DNA of 64,000 nucleotides from Comamonas aquatica NBRC 14918 (GTDB taxonomy: Bacteria > Pseudomonadota > Gammaproteobacteria > Burkholderiales > Burkholderiaceae_C): contig NZ_BBJR01000025.1 of the NCBI RefSeq assembly GCF_000739875.1, forward strand, positions 62,001-126,000, written 5' to 3'. The notes under the pieces are model-generated. The model was not told where the DNA came from and did not search any database. It saw only the letters and a program-made list of their open reading frames with translations. Position 1 is the stretch's first letter. Every line of letters begins with the position of its first letter. The position numbers and the translations under genes were made by a program. Of this stretch, positions 1-8,443 are shown piece by piece.

Positions 1-43
1 TGTGGCCGCATACTCTCGCCCTTGTGTTTTTTCCGTGAATGCC

Positions 44-997
44 ATGCAAGCCCTGCTCGACACCATCGCCCAGCTCGAAGTCCCTACCGATGCCTGCCGC
101 CTGTTCCACGGCCGCGGCGGGCGCCACCCCGGCTGCGAGCACCTGGTGCTGGACGCCTTTCCCCCCGTGCTGGTGCTGACCAGCTTCCAGCCGCTGGACG
201 AGACCGCGCTGCAGGCCCTGGACAGCGCCCTGCTCGCGCGCTGGGCGCAGATCGGCCAGGGCCAGCCGCTGAACTGGGTCTTCCAGATGCGCCAGCCCGG
301 CACCAAGGCCGAGACGCGCCTGGTGCGCGGCAGCGTGCCCGAGCCGCACATCGTCACCGAGGCCGGCCTGCAGTACCGCGCCCATGTGCTGCGCGGCCAG
401 AACCACGGCCTGTTCCTGGACATGGCCGCCGGCCGCCGCTGGGTGCGCGCGCATGTGGCGCAGCACCCCGAACACCGCCACGGACTGAAGGTGCTGAACC
501 TGTTCGCCTACACCTGCGCCTTCTCCGTTGCCGCGCTGGACGCCGGCGCGCGCCAGGTGCTGAACATGGACATGGCCCAGGGCGCCCTGGCCACGGGCCA
601 GCACAACCACCAGCTCAACGGGCTGACGGGCGCCAGCTTTCTGGCGCACGACATCTTCAGCAGCTGGGGCAAGATCACGCGCAGCGGCCCCTACCACCTG
701 ATCGTCATCGACCCGCCCAGCTACCAGAAGGGCAGCTTTGTGGCCACCAAGGACTACGCCAAGCTGATGCGCCGCCTGCCCGACCTGCTGCGCCCTGGCG
801 GCCATGTGCTGCTGTGCCTGAACGCGCCCGAACTGGGCACGGCCTTCCTCCAGGACCAGATGGCCGAGATCGCGCCCACGCTGCAGTTCGTGGAACGCAT
901 CGCCAACCCCGCCGCCTTTGCCGATGTGGACGAGGAACGCAGCCTGAAGGTGTTGCTGTACCGCGCTCCGGCAGCCGAAGGGTTGGCAGCGGTTTGA
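44..997 (+). CDS. class I SAM-dependent methyltransferase (RlmI-like)
   Basis: This 317-residue protein looks like an S-adenosylmethionine-dependent methyltransferase of the RlmI/COG1092 type, a family that includes 23S rRNA cytosine methyltransferases. A glycine-poor SAM-binding motif I, VLNLFAYTCAFSVAA, is near residue 150, and the catalytic-type IDPPSY motif is near residue 225. A GTG at base 2 is in the same frame, but the ATG at 44 is chosen because the protein resembles the family from MQALLD onward. The start has no clear Shine-Dalgarno, and the region upstream is cut by the window edge. No PUA domain is recognisable, so it may act on another RNA or protein. The substrate is unknown. 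Confidence 0.75.
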   Translation: MQALLDTIAQLEVPTDACRLFHGRGGRHPGCEHLVLDAFPPVLVLTSFQPLDETALQALDSALLARWAQIGQGQPLNWVFQMRQPGTKAETRLVRGSVPEPHIVTEAGLQYRAHVLRGQNHGLFLDMAAGRRWVRAHVAQHPEHRHGLKVLNLFAYTCAFSVAALDAGARQVLNMDMAQGALATGQHNHQLNGLTGASFLAHDIFSSWGKITRSGPYHLIVIDPPSYQKGSFVATKDYAKLMRRLPDLLRPGGHVLLCLNAPELGTAFLQDQMAEIAPTLQFVERIANPAAFADVDEERSLKVLLYRAPAAEGLAAV

Positions 998-1025
998 CAC
1001 ACCAAAAAGGCATTTCACCCAGTCA

Positions 1026-1052
1026 CAGCAAGCGCTGACAGCTATGGATTTT
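1026..1052 (+). repeat. dispersed AGCGCT-type palindromic repeat, half copy
   Basis: AGCAAGCGCTGACAGCTATG followed by GATTTTC matches the right half of the repeat family also seen at 3003, 8340, 14796, 29614, 34840 and 48669. It ends two bases before the ATG of the esterase gene, which has no other visible ribosome site. It is therefore likely part of that gene's 5' untranslated region. Confidence 0.6.
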
Positions 1053-1053
1053 C

Positions 1054-2028
1054 ATGATGCACACCCCTGACCCCACCCCCATCGATCCCGCCCTGGCACA
1101 CACCCAGCACCGCTTTGCCCAGCTGGAGGCGCAAACGCCCACGCCCCAGCTGGACTATGTGCAGCGCCGCCGCCTGCTCAGCGAGCTGCAGGCGCGCCAG
1201 TTGCGCACCCAGCCGCTGCCGGGCATTGCCATCCAGCAGCACTTTGTCAGCGCCCCCGGGCGCGAGATTGCCGTGCGCAGCTACACCCCGGCGGCCCGCG
1301 CCAGCGGCCAGACCCTGGTCTGGCTGCATGGCGGCGGCTGGATGGTGGGCAGCCTGGACACGCACGACGACCTGTGCGAACACCTGGCCCACTTCAGCGG
1401 CCACACCGTGCTCAGCGTGCACTACCGCCGCACGCCCGAAAGCCCCTTCCCCGCTGCCGTGGAGGATGCCCAGGCCGTGCTGCAGTGGCTGCACCAGATG
1501 CAGGGCGTGCTGCCCTTCGCCCAGCCCCAGGTGCTGCTGGGCGGTGACAGCGCGGGCGGCCACCTGGCCCTGTGCAGCGCGGTGCATGCCATCCAGCAAC
1601 CCGCTGCCAACCGCGCGCAGATCCAGGCCCTGCTGCTGTTCTACCCCTGCCTGCAGCCCGGCCTGTCCACGCCCAGCATGGCCGAGTTCGCCGAGGGCTA
1701 CGGCCTGACCGGTGGCGCCATGGACGCTTACTGGCAGCAGCTGGGCGGCGCCGACCTGGCCTGGCGCAGCCCGGGCCTGTGCCACGCGGCCCTGCCGCAG
1801 CTGCCGCCCACGGCCATCGTCACGGCCAGCCACGACATCTTGCGCGACGAAGCCGAGGACTTTGCGCGCCAGCTCCAGGCCCTGCCCCAAGGCCCGGCCG
1901 TGCAGTGGACGCGCGCCGAAGGCATGGTGCACGGCTTTGCCCGCATGCTGGTCGACAGCCCCGCGGCGCGCCAGGCGGTGGAAGCCGCCTGCCAGATGCT
2001 GGAACAGGTGCGCCGCCAGGCACGCTGA
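1054..2028 (+). CDS. alpha/beta hydrolase, HSL-family esterase/lipase
   Basis: A 324-residue hydrolase of the hormone-sensitive-lipase family, which cleaves short acyl esters. The oxyanion-hole motif HGGGW is near residue 92, and the nucleophile elbow GGDSAGGH, with the catalytic serine, is near residue 165. The downstream acid (HDILRDEAEDF) and the catalytic histidine in MVHGF complete the triad. Length is normal for the family. Two ATG codons in a row open the gene, directly after a dispersed repeat and without a good Shine-Dalgarno. It is a single gene between the methyltransferase and bioY. The physiological ester is unknown, and no signal peptide is seen, so it should be cytoplasmic. Confidence 0.85.
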   Translation: MMHTPDPTPIDPALAHTQHRFAQLEAQTPTPQLDYVQRRRLLSELQARQLRTQPLPGIAIQQHFVSAPGREIAVRSYTPAARASGQTLVWLHGGGWMVGSLDTHDDLCEHLAHFSGHTVLSVHYRRTPESPFPAAVEDAQAVLQWLHQMQGVLPFAQPQVLLGGDSAGGHLALCSAVHAIQQPAANRAQIQALLLFYPCLQPGLSTPSMAEFAEGYGLTGGAMDAYWQQLGGADLAWRSPGLCHAALPQLPPTAIVTASHDILRDEAEDFARQLQALPQGPAVQWTRAEGMVHGFARMLVDSPAARQAVEAACQMLEQVRRQAR

Positions 2029-2379
2029 GCACGGCGCACACCGGCCTCGGCAGGCGATCCCCGGTGCGCGGCCTGCGGCAGTTGGCCACGTCGCGACAGC
2101 CGGCGCGGGGCTGCGCGCCCCTGTCGCGCCAAGTTCTACAGACTTTGACACCCGTTGAACGCGGTTGCCGACAGCTTGCGCGCGGATAAACAGCGCTTGC
2201 ACCATCCTGCCGGCAATTGCCGCGAAATGCGGTGTTTCGCACCCCATCGCCGCTCGCAGATCGACGCAGTTAGGCACCGTCAAAAAGGCAAATTTAAATG
2301 CAGATGCATTCATGTTCCGCATGCGTTTCTGCAATTTGGCGTGCATAAAATACCGCCACCACTGCGAGGAACTCCTGCC
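2029..2379. other. intergenic region upstream of bioY with hairpin and palindrome
   Basis: No gene is seen in these 351 bases. Bases 2092-2128 form a strong hairpin (CGCGACAG paired with CTGTCGCG, with an inner GGCGCG/CGCGCC stem) that lacks a T-run. A short perfect palindrome, AATGCA-GA-TGCATT, lies at 2297-2310, about 70 bases before bioY, and could be an operator. The sequence around 2280-2350 is AT-rich and probably holds the bioY promoter. Confidence 0.5.
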
Positions 2380-2964
2380 ATGACCACCGCCCTGACCCGC
2401 CGCCACTCCGAATCCATCGCCCTGGTGGCCCTGTTTGCCGCCCTGCTGGGCGTGATGGGCCTGATTCCCAAGATTGACCTGCCGCTGGGCGTGCACATCT
2501 CCATCCAGACCCTGGGCGTGATGCTGGCCGGCTGCCTGCTGGGCCCCTGGCGCGGCCTGCAGGCCATGCTGGTGTTCCTGGTGGCCGTGGCCGCCGGCCT
2601 GCCCCTGCTGTCGGGCGGCCGTGGCGGCCTGGGCGTGTTCATGGCACCGACCACGGGCTACCTGGTGGGCTGGACGGCTGCGGCCTTCGTCACCGGCTGG
2701 CTGATGGCGCTGCTGCCCAAGTCCACGCCCCTGCGCGCCGCGGGCAGCGCCTTCGTCGCCTCGGCCGTGGGCTGCATTGCCGTGCTGTATGCCTTTGGCA
2801 TCGCCGGCCTGGTGTGGATTGCCAAGCTGCCGCTGACCCAGGCCATCTGGGTGAATGTGGCCTTCATCCCCGGTGACCTGATCAAGTGCGCCCTGACGGC
2901 CCTGGTGGTGCACAGCATTGCCCGCGCCATGCCGGACTGGCAGTTCGGCGGCGTGCGCCGTTGA
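2380..2964 (+). CDS. bioY: biotin transporter BioY (ECF S component)
   Basis: A 194-residue, multi-spanning membrane protein of the BioY family, the substrate-binding subunit of biotin ECF transporters. It has about six hydrophobic segments. The family pattern shows as IDLPLGVHISIQTLGVMLAG near residue 35, and as GLPLLSGGRGGLGVF with GPTTGY-like APTTGYLVGW near residues 75-100. GAGGA at 2366-2370 lies nine bases before the ATG and decides this start over in-frame upstream codons. There are no bioM (ATPase) or bioN (permease) genes nearby. Solitary BioY is known in many proteobacteria, where it may work alone or borrow a shared energising module. Confidence 0.92.
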   Translation: MTTALTRRHSESIALVALFAALLGVMGLIPKIDLPLGVHISIQTLGVMLAGCLLGPWRGLQAMLVFLVAVAAGLPLLSGGRGGLGVFMAPTTGYLVGWTAAAFVTGWLMALLPKSTPLRAAGSAFVASAVGCIAVLYAFGIAGLVWIAKLPLTQAIWVNVAFIPGDLIKCALTALVVHSIARAMPDWQFGGVRR

Positions 2965-3002
2965 CGCGACGGGCGCTGTCGAATCGATAACGTCCGCGCC
3001 CC

Positions 3003-3057
3003 AAACGCTGGCAGCGCTGATGCAGTCAGCGCAAACAGCTATCAAAAAAGTGAAATT
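3003..3057 (+). repeat. dispersed AGCGCT-type palindromic repeat
   Basis: This copy reads ACGCTGGCAGCGCTGATG, then CAGTCAGCGCAAACAGCTAT, then CAAAAAAG. It combines both half motifs of the family with a short central loop, and lies between bioY and the MFS gene. Confidence 0.55.
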
Positions 3058-3150
3058 TCCCTGCAGGGGTGACAGCCACCCCTGCCGCCATGGCCTACCA
3101 TGCGCGCCGCGCGATACCTACATCCATACCACGCGCCAGGGAGATTCACC

Positions 3151-4422
3151 ATGCACACACCCCCCTCCTCCACGCCCCCCGGCGGCTGGTACTTCGGCTG
3201 GAACATCGTGGCGGCCGCCACGCTGCTGACCTTGCTGACCGTCGGCATGCGCCTGGGCATCGGCCCGCTGTTCCTGCCCATGGCCAACGATCTGGGCTTC
3301 AGCCGCAGCCTGTTGGCCGGCATCATCGCCATCGGCATGCTGTGCTATGGCCTGGCCATGCCCGTGGCGGGCTGGCTGGTGGCCCGCGTGGGCACGCGCC
3401 ACGTGCTGCTGCTGGGCACGGCCATCCTGGTGCTGTCCACACTATGGGCGGTCAACACCCGCTCGGCCCAGGGCATTTTCTGGAGCTTCGGCGTCTGCAT
3501 GTCGGTGGGTGCGGGCTTCACCAGCCCCGTGGCCCTGACGCCGGTGATCAGCCGCTGGTTCCAGCGCCGCCGCGGCATGGCACTGTTCTTCCTGTCCACC
3601 GGCTCCATGGCCGGCATTGCCGTCATGACCCCGGCCCTGGGCTGGGCCCTGCAGCACTTCAGCTGGCAGCACACGCTGCTGGGCTTTGCGGCCGTGTTCA
3701 CGCTGATCACCGTGCCCGCGGCGCTGTGGGTGGTGCGCGACGCCGCCCCCGAAGACGGTGACGCCCCCCTGGGCACGGCCACCGGCAGCGCCGCCGCACG
3801 CCCCGCCCCGGGGGCCGAGCTGAGCGTGCTGCAAGCCATGCGCACGGCCCCGTTCCTGAAGGTGACGCTGGGCCTGTTTGCCTGCGGCTTCAGCATGAAC
3901 CTGATGGGCACGCACTGCATGCCCATGCTGCTGGACCATGGCTTTGACGCCACCACCAGCGCCCTGGGCATCGGGCTGATCGGCCTGGTCGCCATTCCCA
4001 GCACCATGGTGCTGGGCCGCCTGTCCGACCGGGTGGAGCGGCGCAAGATGCTGAGCGTGATCTACGGCGTGCGCGGCCTGGGCTTTCTGGGGCTGATGCT
4101 GGTGGGCAGCGCCTGGCAGCTGTACGGGGTGGCGGCAGTGGGCGGCGTGGTCTGGGCCGGCAGCATTGCGCTGTCGTCCGCCATCCTGGCCGATGTGTAT
4201 GGCGTCAAGAAGGTGGGCATGCTGTATGGCTGGGCCTACCTGGGCCACCAGGTGGGCGCCATGATCAGCGCCTGGCTGGGTGGCTGGGGGTTCGAGCAGC
4301 ACGGCACGCACTGGCTGGCCTTTGGCGCCGCCGCGGCCCTGCTGGTGCTGGCTGCGGGCGTGGCCCTGCGCCTGCCCGGGCGCGATCGCCCTGCTGTCTT
4401 CGGCCCGGCGCAGGCCGCCTGA
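3151..4422 (+). CDS. MFS transporter, monocarboxylate/OFA-like
   Basis: A 423-residue major facilitator with twelve predicted hydrophobic segments in two halves. The first half opens with GWYFGWNIVAAATLLTLLTV. The A-like motif between helices 2 and 3 is GWLVARVGTRHVL, and its counterpart in the second half is GRLSDRVERRKML near residue 290. A hydrophilic, Ala/Pro-rich linker lies near residues 200-225. This layout fits the monocarboxylate/oxalate-formate branch, but the substrate cannot be read from sequence. AGGGAG at 3138-3143 supports this ATG. The gene ends 13 bases from a convergent second MFS gene with no terminator hairpin between them, so read-through is possible. Confidence 0.8.
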   Translation: MHTPPSSTPPGGWYFGWNIVAAATLLTLLTVGMRLGIGPLFLPMANDLGFSRSLLAGIIAIGMLCYGLAMPVAGWLVARVGTRHVLLLGTAILVLSTLWAVNTRSAQGIFWSFGVCMSVGAGFTSPVALTPVISRWFQRRRGMALFFLSTGSMAGIAVMTPALGWALQHFSWQHTLLGFAAVFTLITVPAALWVVRDAAPEDGDAPLGTATGSAAARPAPGAELSVLQAMRTAPFLKVTLGLFACGFSMNLMGTHCMPMLLDHGFDATTSALGIGLIGLVAIPSTMVLGRLSDRVERRKMLSVIYGVRGLGFLGLMLVGSAWQLYGVAAVGGVVWAGSIALSSAILADVYGVKKVGMLYGWAYLGHQVGAMISAWLGGWGFEQHGTHWLAFGAAAALLVLAAGVALRLPGRDRPAVFGPAQAA

Positions 4423-4435
4423 GCCAGGGGCGGCC

Positions 4436-5641
4436 TTACTGCACGCTGCTGCGCATGCGCGGGTGGCGGTGGAACAGCCCCCCCACCACCAGCCCCAGCA
4501 CGATGACCATGGCGCAGAAGCTGCACACCGCCACCGTCATGCCCCAGTGGTCGGCCAGCCAGCCCATGCCCAGCATGGGCAGCATGCTGCCGATGTAGCC
4601 GATCACCAGATAGGTCGACAGCAGGCCGGAGCGGTTGGACGGGGTGGCAATGCGGTTGACCATGCTCATGCCCGACAGCATGCTCATGCCATGGCCCATG
4701 GCCGTGCACGCCACGCCCAGCACGAACAGCCAGGCCGAGCCCACCCACAGGTTCACCATCAGCAGCGCATTGCTGAGGGCCAGGCTCAGCAGACCGCCCA
4801 GGCCGCACCACTGCGTGGGCAGGTTGCCCACCAGCACCTGTACGCAGGCCGAGGCCAGCAGGATCACGGCGATCGCCGTGCCACTGACCACGGGGCCATG
4901 CCAGGGCACCAGCCGGTCCAGGAACAGCGGCGACATCGAGGCATACAGGCCAAACACGCCAAATGCCAGAAAGGGCAGCATGCAGGTCAGCACAAAGGCC
5001 GTGGAGGCACTGGGCTCCGGCCAGGTCAGCTTGGGCAGCACGTCCTGCAGCCGCAGCCGGCCCGCCTGGCGCGGCAGCGCGGCGGGCGGCAGCTCCAGCC
5101 GCGCCAGCACGTACAGGCCCAGCCCGCCCAGCACCAGGGTCGGGATGTAGGTGGTGACCAGCGGATAGGGGGCCCACTGCCCCATGATGCCGCCGACCAG
5201 GGGGCCCAGACCAAAGCCCAGCGCCATCAGAAAGCCGGTGACCATGGCCACGCGCTGCACATGACCGGGGCGCGACAGCACGGCCAGGCCCTGCGTGGCG
5301 CTGGTGGTCATCAGGCTGGAGGCCACGCCGACGATGAAGCGCCCAACGATCAGGCTGGTCATGTTCCAGGCGACCAGGCTGAGGAAGGTGCCCAGCAAGG
5401 TCAGCACCAGACCGGCCTGCATCACGGCCTTGAAGCCGGCGCGGTCCGGCAGCCGCCCCAGAAACAGCAGGCTGCACAGCGCCCCGCTCATGTAGACCAC
5501 GTAGATCAGCGAGATGTCGCTGGCCTGCAGTTGCCATGCCTCTTTGTAGAGCGCGTACAGCGGGCTGATGAGGGCCGTGCCCATCACGCCGACGATCATG
5601 GCAAAACTCACCCACGCAAAGGGCGAACCTCTCAACTTCAT
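4436..5641 (-). CDS. MFS transporter, drug/sugar exporter type
   Basis: A 401-residue major facilitator protein, probably an inner-membrane H+-coupled exporter. It has twelve hydrophobic segments. A motif-A-like loop, GRLPDRAGFKAVMQ, follows helix 2, and the sixth segment region holds GLGPLVGGIMGQW, like motif C of drug antiporters (G...GP..GG). It lies tail to tail with the preceding MFS gene, and the two are not close paralogues. Its 5' leader contains a 12-bp GC-rich hairpin at 5696-5725. The substrate is unknown. Confidence 0.78.
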   Translation of the reverse strand: MKLRGSPFAWVSFAMIVGVMGTALISPLYALYKEAWQLQASDISLIYVVYMSGALCSLLFLGRLPDRAGFKAVMQAGLVLTLLGTFLSLVAWNMTSLIVGRFIVGVASSLMTTSATQGLAVLSRPGHVQRVAMVTGFLMALGFGLGPLVGGIMGQWAPYPLVTTYIPTLVLGGLGLYVLARLELPPAALPRQAGRLRLQDVLPKLTWPEPSASTAFVLTCMLPFLAFGVFGLYASMSPLFLDRLVPWHGPVVSGTAIAVILLASACVQVLVGNLPTQWCGLGGLLSLALSNALLMVNLWVGSAWLFVLGVACTAMGHGMSMLSGMSMVNRIATPSNRSGLLSTYLVIGYIGSMLPMLGMGWLADHWGMTVAVCSFCAMVIVLGLVVGGLFHRHPRMRSSVQ

Positions 5642-5695
5642 TCTTCAAGCAGTGTGTAAGGCCACAGGAACGCGCAGCGTGGCGCTCCAAAGCAA

Positions 5696-5725
5696 GACCG
5701 CGCCCGGAATGACCCGGGCGCGGTC
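5696..5725. other. perfect 12-bp GC-rich inverted repeat
   Basis: GACCGCGCCCGG at 5696-5707 pairs exactly with CCGGGCGCGGTC at 5714-5725 around a six-base loop. No T-run follows on either strand, so it is not a simple intrinsic terminator. It lies 55 bases upstream of the minus-strand MFS start and could be a leader hairpin or protein-binding site. Confidence 0.6.
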
Positions 5726-6095
5726 CAGCGGTGGCATGGGAAAAAAGATTCAGTCCATTGTGCGCCGGCACGGCGCGGCGGCGCAATCCCCGGTTGGACA
5801 GCCGACAAGCAAGCAGGGTTGCCACGCCCTGCCATGAAGCGGTCACACAAGCGGCCGATCAAATGTTGCAAGGTATTGCAAATGCATCAAGTCTTATAAA
5901 AGACTGCAAAAAATTAATGCCGCCAGGGGATTTACACGACCTGCGGATTCGTGCGCCGATGGCATATCGGCTGCATTTTCTATTGGATATTCCAGATGAA
6001 TGCGGCGCACCCTGCAACAAACCTGCAGCTTATTCAATTTCAGAATTCCCTGTAGGCAGGGAATTTCGCATGGCGAGATGCGCGCACACTTATTT
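5726..6095. other. AT-richer intergenic region without a convincing gene
   Basis: This stretch is clearly less GC-rich than the flanking genes. Open frames across it have codon use unlike the surrounding genes and no ribosome sites. It includes TTTGCAATAC-like and TTGCATTTGC-like AT-rich sequence that could hold promoters, but no gene is supported. Confidence 0.4.
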
Positions 6096-6202
6096 TTGCA
6101 GCGCCCTGCGGCCGTCCCCCTAGAATCCGCCTGTCTTGCTGTTGTGACCCACAGACAGACGCTTGTATTTTGCGCCTCCTTCCCAGGAGGCGATTTTTTT
6201 GG
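6096..6202 (+). ncRNA. candidate small RNA with its own promoter and terminator
   Basis: A sigma70-like promoter is visible: TTGCAG at 6096-6101 and TAGAAT at 6121-6126, with a slightly long 19-base spacer. A transcript starting near 6133 would be about 70 nt. It would hold a hairpin closed by CTGTCT (6131-6136) and AGACAG (6153-6158). A textbook intrinsic terminator follows: CGCCTCCT and AGGAGGCG around a TCCC loop at 6173-6192, then a T-run. No open frame with a ribosome site fits inside. The CCUCCUUCCC stretch resembles an anti-Shine-Dalgarno sequence. The family is unknown. Confidence 0.5.
6173..6202 (+). terminator. intrinsic terminator
   Basis: A perfect 8-bp stem (CGCCTCCT / AGGAGGCG) with a TCCC loop is followed by seven or more T. 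It terminates plus-strand transcription from 6.1 kb and belongs to no annotated CDS. Confidence 0.8.
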
Positions 6203-6493
6203 GGCATGCCCGAAGCCACTCCACGCCATGCACGGCGGCATGTCCGGATTCGCGGGGTTGGAGATATTCGGGGCCTTCCAAAGTGGCCCACGCGATGGCG
6301 GTGCCGGCCTTGGTATTCATTTGGGCTGCGGGACCCAAGACAGGGCCAGCCCACAGGCCGGGGCACCCCGCAGATCCTGCGGCGCGACCTCTCGGCGCGC
6401 AGCGCAGGACCTTCCCCTGGAACTTGCCGGGCACTCCCCCAACCCCGGCCAGCCTGCACCGGCCCGCCAGGAAGGGTGCAGGCCCGCCGGCCG

Positions 6494-8329
6494 TCAGAAG
6501 GCCTCGGCCGGCAGTTGGGCGCAGGTCAAATCGCGCGCCCTCACCACCTGCAGCCAGGCGGTGATCTTGGGCAGCTCATAGTGGTAGAAATAGCGTACTG
6601 CGCCCATTCTGCCTGCGTTGGCAGCTATCGATAGCGCAGCATCGCGCTGCAACACGGTCAGTGCCACGTCCAGCCACACCCAGGCCAGCACCATGTGGCC
6701 AAAGGCCTGCATATAGGGCACGGCGTTCGCCAGCGCTTCCTGCGGGTTGCCGGTGGCCCAGGCTTTTTTGGTGGCGCTGCCCACCTCCTGCAGTGCCTGG
6801 GCCAGCTGGTTGGCATAAGCGGCCAGGGCCGGCTGCTGCAGGGCGCGCTCGATGGTGGCGTGGATGGTGGTGGCCAGCAGTTGCAGGCCCGCGCCGCCCT
6901 GCATCAGCACCTTGCGGCCCAGCAAATCAGCCGCCTGGATGCCATGCGTGCCCTCGTGGATCATGTTCAGGCGGTTGTCACGCCAGTACTGCTCCACCGG
7001 GAAGTCGCGCGTATAGCCATAGCCGCCGTGGATCTGGATGGCCAGGGAGTTGGCTTCCAGGCAGTTCTCGCTGGGCCAGCTCTTGGCGATGGGGGTCAGC
7101 ACCTCCAGCAGCAGCTTGGCGCGTGCGGCCTCCTCCGGCGTTCCTGTGCGGCCTTCGTCCACCAGTTGGGCGCAGTACAGGTTCAGCGCCAGCGCACCTT
7201 CGCAGTACGCCTTTTGCGCCAGCAGCATGCGCTTGACGTCGGCGTGTTCAATGATGGCCACCTGCGGGCTGCTGGCGTCCTTGCCGCCTTCGGTCATGGG
7301 GCGACCCTGCGGGCGGTTCTTGGCGTAGTCCAGGCTGGCGTAGTAGCCGGCCAGGCCCAGCATGGTGGCCGCCATGCCGATGCCGATGCGCGCCTCGTTC
7401 ATCATGTGGAACATGCACTTGAGGCCCTCGTGCGGCCGGCCCACCAGGTAGCCGATGGCGCCTGCGCCGCCGCGCACGGGGTATTTGCCCTCGCCAAAGT
7501 TCAGCAACGTGTTGGTGGTGCCGCGCCAGCCCAGCTTGTGGTTCAGGCCGGCCAGGGCCACATCGTTGCGCTCGCCGGTCAACTGGCCGGTAGTGTCCAC
7601 CAACTTCTTGGGCACGATGAACAGCGAGATGCCCTTCACGCCCGGAATCAGCTTGCCATCCGGCCCGGGAATCTTGGCCAGCACCAGGTGCACGATGTTC
7701 TCGGTCAGCTCGTGGTCGCCGGAGCTGATCCACATCTTGTTGCCCTTGAGACGGTAACGCGCGCCCAGCGGGTCGGCCTCAAAGTCGGCGCCATCGGGCT
7801 CGGCACGCGTGGCGATGTCGCTCAGGCTGGAGCCGGCCTGCGGCTCTGACAGCGCCATGGTGCCGGCCCAGCGGCCGTTGAATGCGTTGTCGGCAAACAC
7901 CTGCTGCTGCATGGGCGTGCCGTGCACGCGCAGCAGGTTGGCGTTGCCCACGGTCAGCAGGTTGGAGCCGATGCTGATGCTGGCGCAGGCAAAAAAGCTG
8001 TTGGCCGCGGCCTCCACCACGTACGGCAGCTGCATGCCGCCTTGCTCGTAGGGCTGGGCCGCGCTGAGCATGCCGCTGTCCGCATAGGCCTTGCGCGCCT
8101 CGCCGGTGCAGGCGGGCTGGATGACCTTTTCGCCGTCGAAGCTGGGCTCCTGCGTGTCCACCGTGCGGTTGAAGGGCGCGTACTTCTCGCGGGCGATGCG
8201 CTCGCAGGTGTCCCACACCGCGTCAAAGGTTTCGCGGCTGTGGTCGGCATAGCGGGTGCGGGCGGTCAGGCTTTCGGCGTGCAGCCAGTCATAGACCAGA
8301 AATTCCAGGGTGGAGCGCAGCTGGGACAT
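6494..8329 (-). CDS. acyl-CoA dehydrogenase, large (DmdC/FadE-type with C-terminal domain)
   Basis: A 611-residue flavoprotein that oxidises acyl-CoA to trans-2-enoyl-CoA. The flavin-contact motif MALSEPQAGSSLSDI lies near residue 157, substrate-binding MFHMMNEARIGIG near 305, and the C-terminal IHGGYGYTRDFPVEQYWRD with catalytic-type HEGTHGIQ near 435-460. The extra 150 or so C-terminal residues fit the acyl-CoA dehydrogenase C-terminal domain, so this is the long class that includes DmdC, the methylmercaptopropionyl-CoA dehydrogenase. It follows the beta-oxidation operon on the same strand. A dispersed repeat lies 11 bases before the start, and no strong Shine-Dalgarno is seen. Confidence 0.88.
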   Translation of the reverse strand: MSQLRSTLEFLVYDWLHAESLTARTRYADHSRETFDAVWDTCERIAREKYAPFNRTVDTQEPSFDGEKVIQPACTGEARKAYADSGMLSAAQPYEQGGMQLPYVVEAAANSFFACASISIGSNLLTVGNANLLRVHGTPMQQQVFADNAFNGRWAGTMALSEPQAGSSLSDIATRAEPDGADFEADPLGARYRLKGNKMWISSGDHELTENIVHLVLAKIPGPDGKLIPGVKGISLFIVPKKLVDTTGQLTGERNDVALAGLNHKLGWRGTTNTLLNFGEGKYPVRGGAGAIGYLVGRPHEGLKCMFHMMNEARIGIGMAATMLGLAGYYASLDYAKNRPQGRPMTEGGKDASSPQVAIIEHADVKRMLLAQKAYCEGALALNLYCAQLVDEGRTGTPEEAARAKLLLEVLTPIAKSWPSENCLEANSLAIQIHGGYGYTRDFPVEQYWRDNRLNMIHEGTHGIQAADLLGRKVLMQGGAGLQLLATTIHATIERALQQPALAAYANQLAQALQEVGSATKKAWATGNPQEALANAVPYMQAFGHMVLAWVWLDVALTVLQRDAALSIAANAGRMGAVRYFYHYELPKITAWLQVVRARDLTCAQLPAEAF

Positions 8330-8339
8330 GGTTTTGAAG

Positions 8340-8394
8340 CGAAATCAGCCTCCAGCGCTTGCTGGGCAAGCGCCGACAGCTATGGTTGTTGAAA
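8340..8394 (-). repeat. dispersed AGCGCT-type palindromic repeat, full copy
   Basis: AAATCAGCCTCCAGCGCTT, then GCTGGGC, then AAGCGCCGACAGCTATGG. The AGCGCTT and AAGCGC cores pair around a short loop. The copy lies between the acyl-CoA dehydrogenase start and the thioesterase stop. Confidence 0.7.
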
Positions 8395-8443
8395 CTGACA
8401 CACCGGGATGCGGTGCGAGGCAAAGCCCCGCACCGGCACGGCT

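Noticed and set aside
1042-3045. A 667-codon minus-strand open frame
   Set aside because: It is antisense to the esterase and bioY genes, with repetitive His/Gln/Ala composition and no motifs.
5731-6123. A 130-codon plus-strand frame in the intergenic region
   Set aside because: Its codon use is unlike neighbouring genes, there is no ribosome site, and it runs through the promoter of the small-RNA candidate.
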